DNA of 64,000 bases from positions 46,814 to 110,813 of the forward strand of contig DAOUJD010000056.1 of NCBI GenBank assembly GCA_034423115.1, given 5' to 3'. The position numbers and the translations under genes are program-made. The notes under the pieces were generated by a model, which did not search any database, was not told where the DNA came from, and saw only the letters and a list, made by a program, of their open reading frames with translations. The DNA comes from Bin87 sp034423115 (GTDB lineage: Bacteria > Chloroflexota > Dehalococcoidia > Lucifugimonadales > UBA3495). Shown here piece after piece: positions 24,539 through 32,648 of this stretch (the stretch's first letter is position 1; the number at the start of each line of letters is the position of its first letter).

Positions 24539-25306
24539 ATGCGCACCAACACAACCAAAGCGAAACTCAACGACGGCGGAGTGGTTTTCGGGGCAATCAT
24601 CACCCGCTACGCCCCTGACATGGTCGAGATTTTCGGCGCTCTCGGCTACGACTTCGTCATGATCGACTGTGAGCACGGGCCCGCCGACCTTGACCAAGTG
24701 GAGCACATGGTTCGGGCCGGCGAGTCCTTCGGAATCACCCCCATCGCGAGGATCCCTGACCACTCGGAGTCGACCATCCTGCGATACCTCGACCGGGGCT
24801 TGCAGGGGATCATCGTGCCCCACGTCAATACTGGCGAGCAGGCCGCCGCCATCGCCCGCGCTGCCCGCTACTACCCTGACGGCTACCGGGGCATGGGTGG
24901 CGGACGCGCCCAGGACTATGGCATCGGTGTCGCGCGCGACGAAGCGACTTCTTGGGTCAATTCCCAGGTGCTGGTTATCCCCATGGTCGAGGATGTCGAG
25001 GCAGTCGGAAACCTGGACGACATCTTGCAGGTATCCGGGGCGGATGTGCTCCACGTCGCGGCATCTGATCTGGGGCAGAGCATGGGCAACCCCGGCGTTG
25101 CCGAAGTTCGCAAGGTCATGAGCGAGGTGATCCCGCGCGTCCGCGCCGGGGGTAAGCACGTCGGCGTCGGCGGCAACAACCCGGCGGACACCGACGGCGT
25201 AGCGGAGTTCGTCCGCCAGGGCGCGAACTTCGTCACCGTGTCGGGCTGGGGTCTCCTTCGCATCGCCGGCGAGAATTTCCTGCGCGACGTGAAAGCTGCT
25301 CTCTAA
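24539..25306 (+). CDS. HpcH/HpaI-type class II aldolase
   Basis: The 255-residue aldolase of the HpcH/HpaI family cleaves 4-hydroxy-2-oxo acids to pyruvate and an aldehyde. It shows FVMIDCEHGPADLDQVEHMV (conserved metal Glu/His region), RIPDHSESTILRYLDRGLQGIIVPHVN and VIPMVEDVEAVGNLDDIL, where the Glu ligates the divalent metal; the later ASDLGQSMGNPG supplies the second ligand. The ATG follows AAGGAG about 9 bases upstream. The gene is probably cotranscribed with the TPP enzyme. Substrates such as 4-hydroxy-2-oxoheptanedioate or 2-oxo-3-deoxy acids are possible, not proven. Confidence 0.9.
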   Translation: MRTNTTKAKLNDGGVVFGAIITRYAPDMVEIFGALGYDFVMIDCEHGPADLDQVEHMVRAGESFGITPIARIPDHSESTILRYLDRGLQGIIVPHVNTGEQAAAIARAARYYPDGYRGMGGGRAQDYGIGVARDEATSWVNSQVLVIPMVEDVEAVGNLDDILQVSGADVLHVAASDLGQSMGNPGVAEVRKVMSEVIPRVRAGGKHVGVGGNNPADTDGVAEFVRQGANFVTVSGWGLLRIAGENFLRDVKAAL

Positions 25307-25330
25307 CCCCACATTCGGCTAGGACAAATA

Positions 25331-25356
25331 TAGGGGCGACCCATGGGTTGCCCCTA
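25331..25356. repeat. Dispersed palindrome of the GGGGCGA...GCCCC type, copy 1
   Basis: TAGGGGCGACCC pairs with GGGTTGCCCCTA (one G-T wobble) around a 2-base centre. It lies between convergent genes, so it could also terminate transcription of both. The outer arms match the copies at 28212-28237 and 47228-47250. Confidence 0.6.
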
Positions 25357-25392
25357 CAAATTTCTCCAACGGCTCTCCCTTTGGGTTACCGA

Positions 25393-26517
25393 TTAACCGG
25401 TCCGCTCAGCTTCTATCCGGTCCCGCAAGATGGGCAACAACTGCTCGGCTGCTCGCTCGCACTCTTCAACGTGGGGAAACCCGCTCAGGATGAACTCGTC
25501 GATGCCGAGCCGCCAGTATCCCACCAACTCATCGGCAACCTGTTCCGGCGTACCCACCAGCGCGCTGCCGCAGTTTACGCGTACTTCCGATAGCCCGTTC
25601 CACAGGTGCCGCCCCAGCCTGTGGTCCTCAGCGACCCGCGCCTGCGCCTGCTGTCCCACCATGGGCGTGCCGGCGATGGCCGACTGCCGTTGCGCTTTTA
25701 CTTCCGGCGACGCGTCGGCAATCAGGCTGCGGGCCGCTTGCCACGCATCTGCCTCGCTGTCTCTGATGACCAGGTGGGTGCGCAAACCCAATTGAACCGG
25801 ACGCCCGGTGCCGTCCAATTGTTCGCGCAGGTCATTGACTCGTTGGCCTGTGTCCTCGAGCGGTTCGATCCATCCCAGGTGCACATCGGCCTGCCGCGCA
25901 GATAGTCCCAACGCCCTTGGCGACGCGCCGCCGAGGTAGAATCGAGGGGCGTCCTCGCCAGGAGCGGGAGCGCAGTAGGCGTCTTCCAGTCGGTAGAAAT
26001 CGCCCTGGTAGGTGACCGGCTGGGGTTCCTGCCAGAGGGCGCGGCAGGCTTCGATGAACTCCTCGGCGCGCTCGTAGCGGGTGGCGTGGCTGCTGACTTC
26101 GCCGACGCGCTCAAAGTCGTTCTGTATGCCACCGGGGACGATGTTGATGTCCAGCCGTCCGCCCGACATTTCGTGGAACGCCGCCGCCATCTGCGCGAAC
26201 AGGCCCAACGCAATAAACCCTGGTCGAACGGCTACGAGGAATCGGATCCGGGAGGTCACGGCGGCCAGCGCGGTCGCGGTGGTCCATGTCTCGGCTAGTG
26301 GGGCGTCCTCCGAAAACAGCCCGTTGGCGAACCGCGTCGGTATCAGCATCGAGTAGAACCCGCAGTCTTCCGCGGTCTGCGCCACCTGTTTCAGATAGTC
26401 GAAGGTCGGGGGACGCTGCGCTCTCAGAGTGCCGGCGCGGTCGCCGTCGCCGTCAATAGGTATGAACCAGTCAAAAAGCGGTTCGGGACGTTGGTTGTTG
26501 CCGTTAGGGTCTACCAT
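25393..26517 (-). CDS. LLM-class flavin-dependent monooxygenase
   Basis: The 374-residue luciferase-like monooxygenase uses FMNH2 and O2. It has the bacterial luciferase-type (alpha/beta)8 barrel blocks: FDWFIPIDGDGDRAG, then QTAEDCGFYSMLIPT, RIRFLVAVRPGF and MSGGRLDINIVPGG, all typical of SsuD/LadA-like alkanesulfonate or long-chain monooxygenases. The C-terminal segment YLGGASPRALGLS also fits. This family is strikingly expanded in SAR202 bacteria, where it is thought to oxidise recalcitrant organic matter; that is literature knowledge, not seen here. The ATG at 26517 has only a weak ribosome site. Electron supply would need a flavin reductase not encoded in the window. Confidence 0.9.
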   Translation of the reverse strand: MVDPNGNNQRPEPLFDWFIPIDGDGDRAGTLRAQRPPTFDYLKQVAQTAEDCGFYSMLIPTRFANGLFSEDAPLAETWTTATALAAVTSRIRFLVAVRPGFIALGLFAQMAAAFHEMSGGRLDINIVPGGIQNDFERVGEVSSHATRYERAEEFIEACRALWQEPQPVTYQGDFYRLEDAYCAPAPGEDAPRFYLGGASPRALGLSARQADVHLGWIEPLEDTGQRVNDLREQLDGTGRPVQLGLRTHLVIRDSEADAWQAARSLIADASPEVKAQRQSAIAGTPMVGQQAQARVAEDHRLGRHLWNGLSEVRVNCGSALVGTPEQVADELVGYWRLGIDEFILSGFPHVEECERAAEQLLPILRDRIEAERTG

Positions 26518-26633
26518 GTATCACCAGTCGCTCAGTTCGGGGCGCGAATTTTCCTGCTCCGAGACATCCTACAATCAATCTGATGCGAACGGCAACGCGG
26601 ACGGCTTGCGCCTCGACCGGCAAATCCAGATGG

Positions 26634-27623
26634 CTACGGACTGTTTTCGCTGCTCGCGTCATCCTCTCCGGTCGGCTCCGCTGGCACTGGCATCGGAGGG
26701 TTGGGGTTCAGTTCCATCTCGCGCTGGTACCACATGAACATCACTACTCCGGCGCCGATGATGCACATCATGTCGCCTGGCACCCACAGCGTCAGTCCGC
26801 CCAGCCGTTGGTCCGAAATGTACGAAAATCCCTCCCACGGCCGCGGCAATTCCTGGTACGCGGAGTAGATCAGTCCTTCCTGGAAAGTGATGGCGGCTCC
26901 CAGGAGAGTGTTGGGCAGCACAATCAATCCAAGGTAAAGCACCCTCAGCCCATAGTGCAGGCGGGACCGATGCGGTTTCGGGTCGACCACGATCCACCAG
27001 AACAGGAAGCCGCTGAGCAGCATCGTTCCGTGCATCAATTCATGAACGTAATCGTTATGCACCGCCAGATCATGAGGGCCGGGCACCTGCCAGAAGAAAA
27101 GCAGGCCCAGGAACAGCACGATGGTGAACACTGGGTTGGTGATCTTGCCGTATATCCAATGGGCGACCGACGTTCGCACCACCGGCCGGATCACGCCTTG
27201 CCTCAACCAGGTCGGCATCCCCCGCAGCATTGGAGTCAGGGGCGCGCCCAGGAGGATCAGCAGCGGCCCTACCATGCGCACCAGCAGGTGTTGTACCTGG
27301 TGGATCGCGAAATAGTGCTCCGCCAGCGGTTCGACCGGTGATTGCAACGCTGCGAAAAGCACCACGATCCCGGTGAAGAAACTGGCTTTCTGCCAGTTGT
27401 TGATCGGATGGGTTGGGTTGGGCCAGTTGTTCAGCCCGTTGATATAGAAATACAGGGACGCCAGCAAAAACAGGCTGGGTACGGGGTTCGTGATGAACCC
27501 CCAGGCGGTGAGCGGAGTTTGTCCCGGCGGGATCCCCTGGTGCGCCGAAGCTATGCCTGCGCCGACGGTGAAAACGGCGCCGACGCCGATCAGGACGCCG
27601 GCCGGGATTCCGATACGCATCAT
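26634..27623 (-). CDS. ctaG: CtaG-type cytochrome c oxidase assembly membrane protein
   Basis: This roughly 329-residue multi-pass membrane protein resembles the Bacillus CtaG/caa3 assembly family (not the Cox11-type CtaG). About seven or eight hydrophobic segments are visible, with the conserved stretches PLAEHYFAIHQVQHLLVRMVGPLL and HNDYVHELMHGTMLLSGFLFWW, where the histidines may bind copper or heme. The start is ATG 27623, overlapping the TGA of the upstream membrane-anchored protein by 4 bp (ATGA). It probably acts in cytochrome oxidase maturation; copper binding itself is not provable from sequence. Confidence 0.85.
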   Translation of the reverse strand: MMRIGIPAGVLIGVGAVFTVGAGIASAHQGIPPGQTPLTAWGFITNPVPSLFLLASLYFYINGLNNWPNPTHPINNWQKASFFTGIVVLFAALQSPVEPLAEHYFAIHQVQHLLVRMVGPLLILLGAPLTPMLRGMPTWLRQGVIRPVVRTSVAHWIYGKITNPVFTIVLFLGLLFFWQVPGPHDLAVHNDYVHELMHGTMLLSGFLFWWIVVDPKPHRSRLHYGLRVLYLGLIVLPNTLLGAAITFQEGLIYSAYQELPRPWEGFSYISDQRLGGLTLWVPGDMMCIIGAGVVMFMWYQREMELNPNPPMPVPAEPTGEDDASSENSP

Positions 27624-28195
27624 AGTGCCGTGGTGCCCTGTTGTTCGGCCCGCTGCCGTTGGTTCCGGCGAACACGCCATACTAGGTACCCGGCGCCGAT
27701 CAGCAAAGCCGCGAATATGCCCAGGAATACGTAACCGGCTTCCAGGTTTCTTGACGGTTCAGGAATGTCAAAAACGAAGCCCTCCGCTCCGTATGAGGCT
27801 CCGCCTTGGGGTTCTAAGTCGAACACCGTTTCCCACCGTCCCGGCTCGAACGTAAGCGTGGCGGTGTAGAGCCCCGGTATGTTGGGGCTGAGCGCTACGT
27901 TGTTGCCGGTTTCGTCGCTTTCGCTCCAGCTGGTCAGTATGGACACGGTCAGGTCTTCTACGGGTTCACCAGTCGCGGCGTCCCACACTCGAATTATGAA
28001 TTGCACCGATTGCAAAGACGGCAACGGTTTGGCTTCTGCGATCATTCTGTAAGGACCGGTGACCGTTTCCACCCTTTGCGTCTCCACCCCGATGATATCC
28101 TGTCCGTGGGCAGCAGCGGGCAAACCAATTCCAATGCAAATCAGTCCCAGAGCAATCAGCCCCATCAGGGTCCCAATCTTTCCTGACAACACCAA
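27620..28195 (-). CDS. Membrane-anchored FixH/YtkA-like copper-handling candidate
   Basis: The 191-residue protein begins with a signal peptide or anchor (LMGLIALGLICIGIGLPAAAHG), then an extracellular beta domain and a C-terminal transmembrane helix (YVFLGIFAALLIGAGYLVW) followed by an Arg-rich tail. The domain has the FixH/YtkA-like layout: Ig-like strands with FIIRVWDAATGEPVEDLTVSI and TATLTFEPGRWETVFDL. FixH-type proteins assist cation-transporting or copper-handling steps of oxidase assembly. It is translationally coupled with ctaG. The GGGGCGA palindrome copy 2 lies just upstream, at the likely promoter. Confidence 0.7.
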   Translation of the reverse strand: MVLSGKIGTLMGLIALGLICIGIGLPAAAHGQDIIGVETQRVETVTGPYRMIAEAKPLPSLQSVQFIIRVWDAATGEPVEDLTVSILTSWSESDETGNNVALSPNIPGLYTATLTFEPGRWETVFDLEPQGGASYGAEGFVFDIPEPSRNLEAGYVFLGIFAALLIGAGYLVWRVRRNQRQRAEQQGTTAL

Positions 28196-28211
28196 TCCAC
28201 CTGCACGAAAT

Positions 28212-28237
28212 TAGGGGCGAAACATCGTTCGCCCCTA
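28212..28237. repeat. Dispersed palindrome of the GGGGCGA...GCCCC type, copy 2
   Basis: TAGGGGCGAA and TTCGCCCCTA form a 10-bp perfect stem around a 6-base loop. It lies between two same-strand genes, 17 bp upstream of the FixH-like gene, so it is not a simple terminator for convergent genes. Confidence 0.65.
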
Positions 28238-28278
28238 TATTGTACGCCAACACCGTTGGCCTGGATGTTCCAGCCCGT

Positions 28279-28938
28279 CTACGGTTGAAATGTCTTGCGC
28301 CAAATTCCAGGGGAGCCGGGTGCGTGGGTCATGACCTCTCGCATTCGGCCGTTGTCGGGATGCGCTTCCCGCTGTTCCAGCCACGCTGCCGTGGAGGACA
28401 CCTCAGGGTTCTCCAACTCATAAACGGTGGCGTAGGATGGCTCTCCCCGCACCGCCTTCCAGCGCCGGCCGCGGATGCAGCCGGGCACCTTCTCGTAGTT
28501 GGGCACGTACACGGTGGAATACCAATTGTTCCACTCGTCATCGCTCTCGGCCGGCACGTCCATGCGCCCGATCTGCAACGCCGGCGACATGTCAGAGTTG
28601 GCCAGCGCATCCGACAGATCCGTGGGATGGATCATCGTGTACACGTTGTTGATAAGCGTCGTTGCCACCGCTCGCGGCCCGACCTTCTGGCCCCACGGCG
28701 TGGGTGGGCGGTTCTTGAACGCGTCGGTGTTGATGACGTCGGCGGATTCCAGCTCGTACATCGCCAGGTGCTTGGGGCCGCTGCTGGTGGCCTCGTAGCG
28801 AGCGGCGTTCAGCACCCCTGGCACACTCAGCAGTTCCTGCAGGTGCTCGGTGTTGTACCACTGGTTGAATTCTTCCTCGACATCGGCGGGAATTTCGCAC
28901 CAGACCATCATCAGGCCGGTGCCTCGCTTCTTGGGCAT
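28279..28938 (-). CDS. Internally duplicated dimeric-barrel-like protein, unknown function
   Basis: The 219-residue product consists of two similar halves. Half 1 has LMMVWCEIPADVEEEFNQWYNTEHLQELLSVPG, then KHLAMYELES. Half 2 has GRMDVPAESDDEWNNWYSTVYVPNYEKVPG, then YATVYELENP. Each half looks like one ferredoxin-like alpha/beta unit of the ABM/EthD/DUF4286 type, so the protein probably forms a dimeric barrel by itself. Such proteins include monooxygenases and isomerases as well as unassigned ones. It has no cysteine cluster or signal peptide. A 17-bp-spaced promoter-like pair lies about 60-90 bp upstream. No function is proposed. Confidence 0.75.
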   Translation of the reverse strand: MPKKRGTGLMMVWCEIPADVEEEFNQWYNTEHLQELLSVPGVLNAARYEATSSGPKHLAMYELESADVINTDAFKNRPPTPWGQKVGPRAVATTLINNVYTMIHPTDLSDALANSDMSPALQIGRMDVPAESDDEWNNWYSTVYVPNYEKVPGCIRGRRWKAVRGEPSYATVYELENPEVSSTAAWLEQREAHPDNGRMREVMTHAPGSPGIWRKTFQP

Positions 28939-28995
28939 GGTGGGCCTCCTATCAGCTAGTATTCCAACGGGAAAGCATTTGGCGAGAGTGTAACA

Positions 28996-29024
28996 TAACT
29001 ATTCTTCTCAATTCCCTGAGTCAA
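28996..29024 (-). promoter_or_regulatory. Sigma-70-like promoter for the duplicated-barrel gene
   Basis: On the minus strand TTGACT (29024-29019), a 17-bp spacer and TAGTTA (29001-28996) precede the gene starting at 28938. The -10 is imperfect; confidence rests mostly on the -35 and the spacing. Confidence 0.4.
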
Positions 29025-29189
29025 AGTGCGGATACGATCCAGCCGTCGTGCCATAGCCGGATCACCAATCAGTTGAGATCCGGGCAGAATGATCGGGTAT
29101 CCTAACGACCTGTTCTACGTCCGTAGGTCAGCCTCAGTAAACCCCTGTGGTAACATCAAACACCTCTCGCCGTGCTGAACTTTGCCATC

Positions 29190-30395
29190 ATGACTTACTC
29201 CCTTCTGTCTGGCCTGCGCGTCCTCGAAATCGGCTCCATGCTTTCTGCTCCCTACTGCGGCAAGCTGCTGGCCGACGCCGGCGCTCGTGTCATCAAGTTG
29301 GAAAAGCCGGTTGATGGCGACCCGGCACGCCGCTACGGCCCCTGGCCCGACGACGTTCCCCATCCGGAGCGGAGCGGCCTATACCTGTACCTGAACTCAA
29401 ACAAGGAAGGGATCACCGCCAACCTGGAAACTCCCACCGGCCGCGGCATCATGCGGCGGCTGGCCGCTGCTTCCGACGTGCTGGTGCACAATGTGCCTCC
29501 CGCCGACATGGATCGCTGCGGCTTGGACTATGATGCGCTGGCCGCCGAAAACCCCAATCTGGTCATGGCAAGCATCAGCCCTTGGGGCCTGTCGGGACCC
29601 TGGCGCGACTACAAGGCCTACGACATCAACCTGGCTGCGGCCGGCGGGATCTGCGAAGGGCTTGGCGAAGCTGACCGTGAACCCCTCACATTCGGCACGC
29701 CCGAGGTGGGCTATTTCGCCGGCATGGCCGCCGCGTCGTCCATCGTCATGGCTCTGCTCGCCCGCGATACCCACGGCGGCCAGCACATCGACATCGCCGA
29801 GGCGGAGACCATGGCCGGCCTTTACAACGGGCCGGAGGCGCTCATGGCAGTGTACGAGTGGCGAGTCACACGCCGCACCGGCCACCATGCCCTGGACTTC
29901 CCGTATCCCAACTGTATCCTGCGCTGCAAAGACGGGCATATCTTCGTGGGTTCGCCGGAAGGTCGTCAGTGGGGCCGACTGCTGCAAATCATGGGCAACC
30001 CTGAGTGGTCCCAGGAGCAGCGCTTCCGCAACCGCACCGCTATGAACAATCTCTACGCCGACGAGGTGGACGGCTACGTGGAGGAATGGCTGGCAGGCTA
30101 CACCAAGGCCGAATTGTTGGAAATTGCCCTGGAACATCGCATCCCGCTGGCTCCGGTCCGCACTTATGACGAGGTGCGCGACGACCCATCGTTGGCTGAC
30201 CTTTTCGTGGTAATCGAACGCGAGGATACCGGCCCCGTGACCTACCCAGGCACACCGTACCAACTCTCAGCTACCGGTTCTGCCGCGCCCCAACCGCCAC
30301 CAACTCTGGGACAGCACAACCGAAACGTGCTCTGCGACGAACTGGGTTATGCGTCCGAAGAATTGGTCAAGCTTTACCAGACCGGAATCATCTAG
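29190..30395 (+). CDS. CaiB/BaiF family CoA-transferase-like protein, copy 1 (catalytic Asp replaced by Gly)
   Basis: Family III CoA transferases move CoA between acyl-CoA and free acids through a catalytic Asp. The 401-residue product has the usual beginning (LRVLEIGSMLSAPYCGKLLADAGARVIKLEKP), GDPARR and the C-terminal LGQHNRNVLCDELGY. At the catalytic position, where the third paralog reads ANMGDYQAG, this one reads TPEVGYFAG, so Gly174 replaces the Asp. Everything else is in frame and intact. ATG 29190 is used; an in-frame GTG at 29172 is also possible and neither has a clear ribosome site. It heads the acyl-CoA island. Confidence 0.85.
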   Translation: MTYSLLSGLRVLEIGSMLSAPYCGKLLADAGARVIKLEKPVDGDPARRYGPWPDDVPHPERSGLYLYLNSNKEGITANLETPTGRGIMRRLAAASDVLVHNVPPADMDRCGLDYDALAAENPNLVMASISPWGLSGPWRDYKAYDINLAAAGGICEGLGEADREPLTFGTPEVGYFAGMAAASSIVMALLARDTHGGQHIDIAEAETMAGLYNGPEALMAVYEWRVTRRTGHHALDFPYPNCILRCKDGHIFVGSPEGRQWGRLLQIMGNPEWSQEQRFRNRTAMNNLYADEVDGYVEEWLAGYTKAELLEIALEHRIPLAPVRTYDEVRDDPSLADLFVVIEREDTGPVTYPGTPYQLSATGSAAPQPPPTLGQHNRNVLCDELGYASEELVKLYQTGII

Positions 30396-30461
30396 CAGGT
30401 TCTCCCGTCAAACTTACAGCCTCCCGTTTCCCGCCGCGCAAAATCCCCAGCCAGGCATCCT

Positions 30462-30725
30462 ATGTTAATTCGCATTGCCGTAATCTGCGCTGTGTTGTTC
30501 CTGGGTTGCTGCTTGATCGCCCGTCAGATCGCAATGCGCAAGAATCACCGACCCGAGGTCATCATAATTGCCGGCATGATCGTCGGGGCCATCGTTTTCG
30601 CAGTGCTCTGGACCATCAGCCTGGTATATGGTGGAAATTACACCAAAATCGCCGGCGCGGCCGCTCTCGCGGTGATGCCCGCGATTGCAGCGTGGATCGT
30701 CCCCGAACGCCAGGAACGCCGGTAA
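30462..30725 (+). CDS. Small membrane protein (three hydrophobic segments)
   Basis: An 87-residue protein with hydrophobic segments at the start (LIRIAVICAVLFLGCCLIA), middle (VIIIAGMIVGAIVFAVLWTISLV) and end (IAGAAALAVMPAIAAWIV), finishing in charged PERQERR. No family is recognised. It is tightly placed between two CoA-transferase genes (66 bp and 22 bp gaps), so it is probably part of the same transcript. It might support a transporter or signal, but nothing in sequence says so. Confidence 0.6.
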   Translation: MLIRIAVICAVLFLGCCLIARQIAMRKNHRPEVIIIAGMIVGAIVFAVLWTISLVYGGNYTKIAGAAALAVMPAIAAWIVPERQERR

Positions 30726-30747
30726 TCCCATCGCAAAGGTAACGCAC

Positions 30748-31995
30748 ATGGCAAACCAAACCACCAACGACGCTCGTTCCGCAACCCCGGGCGCGCTAGA
30801 CGGATACCGCGTCCTGGACTTCGGTTGGGTTTTGGCCGGCGCAATCCCCGGCATGGCGCTCGCCGACATGGGCGCTGAGGTCATCAAGGTGGAAACCCGC
30901 CAGCGCCTCGATTACATGCGCATGGGCCGCCCCATCGTCGGCGACCAACCCGACCCGGAACAGAACCCAATGTTCCACAACGTCAACCGAGGCAAGCTCA
31001 GCGTCACGCTCAACATCGGGGAGCCTGAAGCGGTCGAACTCGCCAAGCGGTTGGTAGAGAAGTGCGATGTGGTAATCGAAAACTTTTCCCCCGGCGTTAT
31101 GGATAGATTGGGGCTGGGTTACGAAACGCTGCGGGCGATCAAACCCGACATCATCATGGCGTCCATATCGTCCACCGGTCAGGACGGTCCGCTGCGCGAC
31201 CTGCGGGCGTACGCTCCGTCCATTGGCGCGTTGTCCGGCTTGGACAGCACGATGGGTTACGAAGGTGGCGGACCGTTAGGCCTGAAGCACGCATTCGGGG
31301 ACATCTGCGGCGCACTCCATGCGGTATTCGCAATCGTGTCGTCCCTCCACCGGAGAAACCAGACTGGGGTGGGGCAGTACATCGACGTTTCAATGCTGCG
31401 TGCCACTGTAGTAACCCAGGGTGTCGGCCTCATGGAGCATGCTCTCACCGGGCGGTCCCTGAGACCCAAAGGCAACTATGATCCCACCATGGCGCCCTAC
31501 GGCAACTACCCCTGCTCTGGCGAGGACAAATGGGTTTCCATTGCTGTCGCCTCCGAGGGCGAATGGCAGGGATTGTTGACCGCCATGGGCAACCCCGGGT
31601 GGGCCGACGACCAACGGTTCAGCAGTCAGTTCCGTCGGCAACGTCACCGGCGCGAACTTGATGCTCTGCTCTCTCGTTGGACCGCCGGCCATGACTCTGA
31701 CGAACTCACCGACCGACTACAGAACCACGGTGTTGCCGCCGCTCCGGTGTTTAGTGCCGAGGAGCGCCTGTTCCACCCTCACTTCATGGAGCGCGGACTC
31801 TACAACGACATCGACCATCCTTCCTTGGGGGCAGAGCCCATCTTCAACCTGATGTGGGGCCTTAGTAAGACTCCCTCCATGGTACGCCGCCACGCCCCAC
31901 TGATGGGAGAGCACAACCAACAGGTGCTCTGTGGGACGCTCGGGCTCAGCGAAATCGAACTGTCCGAGTTGGAAGAGCGGCAGGTGGTATATTAA
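30748..31995 (+). CDS. CaiB/BaiF family CoA transferase, copy 2
   Basis: The 415-residue family III CoA transferase keeps the catalytic Asp in LKHAFGDICGALHAVFAIV. It begins with GYRVLDFGWVLAGAIPGMALADMGAEVIKVET and includes the conserved NVNRGKLSVTLNI and IENFSPGVMDRLGLGYETL, then HRRNQTGVGQYIDVSM. The ATG at 30748 has AAAGGT upstream; the longer frame to 30685 overlaps the preceding small membrane gene and is not used. Family members act on formyl-, oxalyl-, carnitinyl- or succinyl-CoA and many others, so the substrate is unknown. It resembles copy 4 more than copies 1 and 3. Confidence 0.9.
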   Translation: MANQTTNDARSATPGALDGYRVLDFGWVLAGAIPGMALADMGAEVIKVETRQRLDYMRMGRPIVGDQPDPEQNPMFHNVNRGKLSVTLNIGEPEAVELAKRLVEKCDVVIENFSPGVMDRLGLGYETLRAIKPDIIMASISSTGQDGPLRDLRAYAPSIGALSGLDSTMGYEGGGPLGLKHAFGDICGALHAVFAIVSSLHRRNQTGVGQYIDVSMLRATVVTQGVGLMEHALTGRSLRPKGNYDPTMAPYGNYPCSGEDKWVSIAVASEGEWQGLLTAMGNPGWADDQRFSSQFRRQRHRRELDALLSRWTAGHDSDELTDRLQNHGVAAAPVFSAEERLFHPHFMERGLYNDIDHPSLGAEPIFNLMWGLSKTPSMVRRHAPLMGEHNQQVLCGTLGLSEIELSELEERQVVY

Positions 31996-32043
31996 GGCAA
32001 GATCCTGCGGTTCTTGGACAATCGACGCGGCGGAGCTGGAATC

Positions 32044-32268
32044 GTGGTAGGTATTGGGAAAGATAGCAACCTAGTCGCATATGGACGCTTCGGGATCGGC
32101 CCGTTGGTTATGGGCGCCGTCGTAATGTGGTTTTCGGTGCGGGCAGTGCGCTTATTTCCCGAAGAAGGCGATGCTTGGTTGGCACTCACCTTGAGTGCTA
32201 CGATGACGGCGTGCGGATTCGGTGCCATCATCTACGGATGGTGGTTAGACCGGCGTCAAAAGCAGTGA
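32044..32268 (+). CDS. Small two-helix membrane protein
   Basis: The 74-residue product has two hydrophobic segments (IGPLVMGAVVMWFSV and ALTLSATMTACGFGAIIYGWWL) and a basic end. GTG 32044 is preferred because GGAG lies about 8 bases upstream; a TTG at 32014 in the same frame lacks such a site. No family is recognised. It is one of three small membrane genes inserted among the CoA-transferase genes, with base composition lower in G+C than its neighbours. Confidence 0.5.
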   Translation: MVGIGKDSNLVAYGRFGIGPLVMGAVVMWFSVRAVRLFPEEGDAWLALTLSATMTACGFGAIIYGWWLDRRQKQ

Positions 32269-32287
32269 ATCGTGCGGGTTAATTGCA

Positions 32288-32629
32288 TTGTCTCCGAAAT
32301 CCCCCGACCGCCACCAATTGGCAGTTGCCATTTTGGCCATAGCTACTGCAGCGATCGGTTTTGGGCTATTCGGCAGCGATGTTCAATTCGGGGAATTCAT
32401 CCGAACACCAAGCCTATCACGCGACATTCTGTGGGCGAGGTTAGTTGGAGTTGCGCTAGCTACCTCATCGTATTTCATAGTGCTGATCACCGTTGGCAAG
32501 ATGCTCCCGAACGAGAAAATTTCAGGCAAAGAATTAGCCAACGGCCCGATCATTTGGTTTCTGATGGAAATGTTGAGTCTGGCTTGGTTGTATATCTTGA
32601 ATGTAATCGAAGCACTTGGCATCGAGTGA
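32288..32629 (+). CDS. Three- or four-helix small membrane protein
   Basis: The 113-residue product has hydrophobic stretches (LAVAILAIATAAIGFGLFG, ARLVGVALATSSYFIVLITV, IIWFLMEMLSLAWLYIL). TTG 32288 starts the frame, without a strong ribosome site, 19 bp after the previous small membrane gene. Unknown family. It shows the same lower G+C and short spacing as the two other small membrane genes nearby, so the three may have been acquired together. Confidence 0.5.
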   Translation: MSPKSPDRHQLAVAILAIATAAIGFGLFGSDVQFGEFIRTPSLSRDILWARLVGVALATSSYFIVLITVGKMLPNEKISGKELANGPIIWFLMEMLSLAWLYILNVIEALGIE

Positions 32630-32648
32630 CCCCTAGGAGTGCCTGGAA

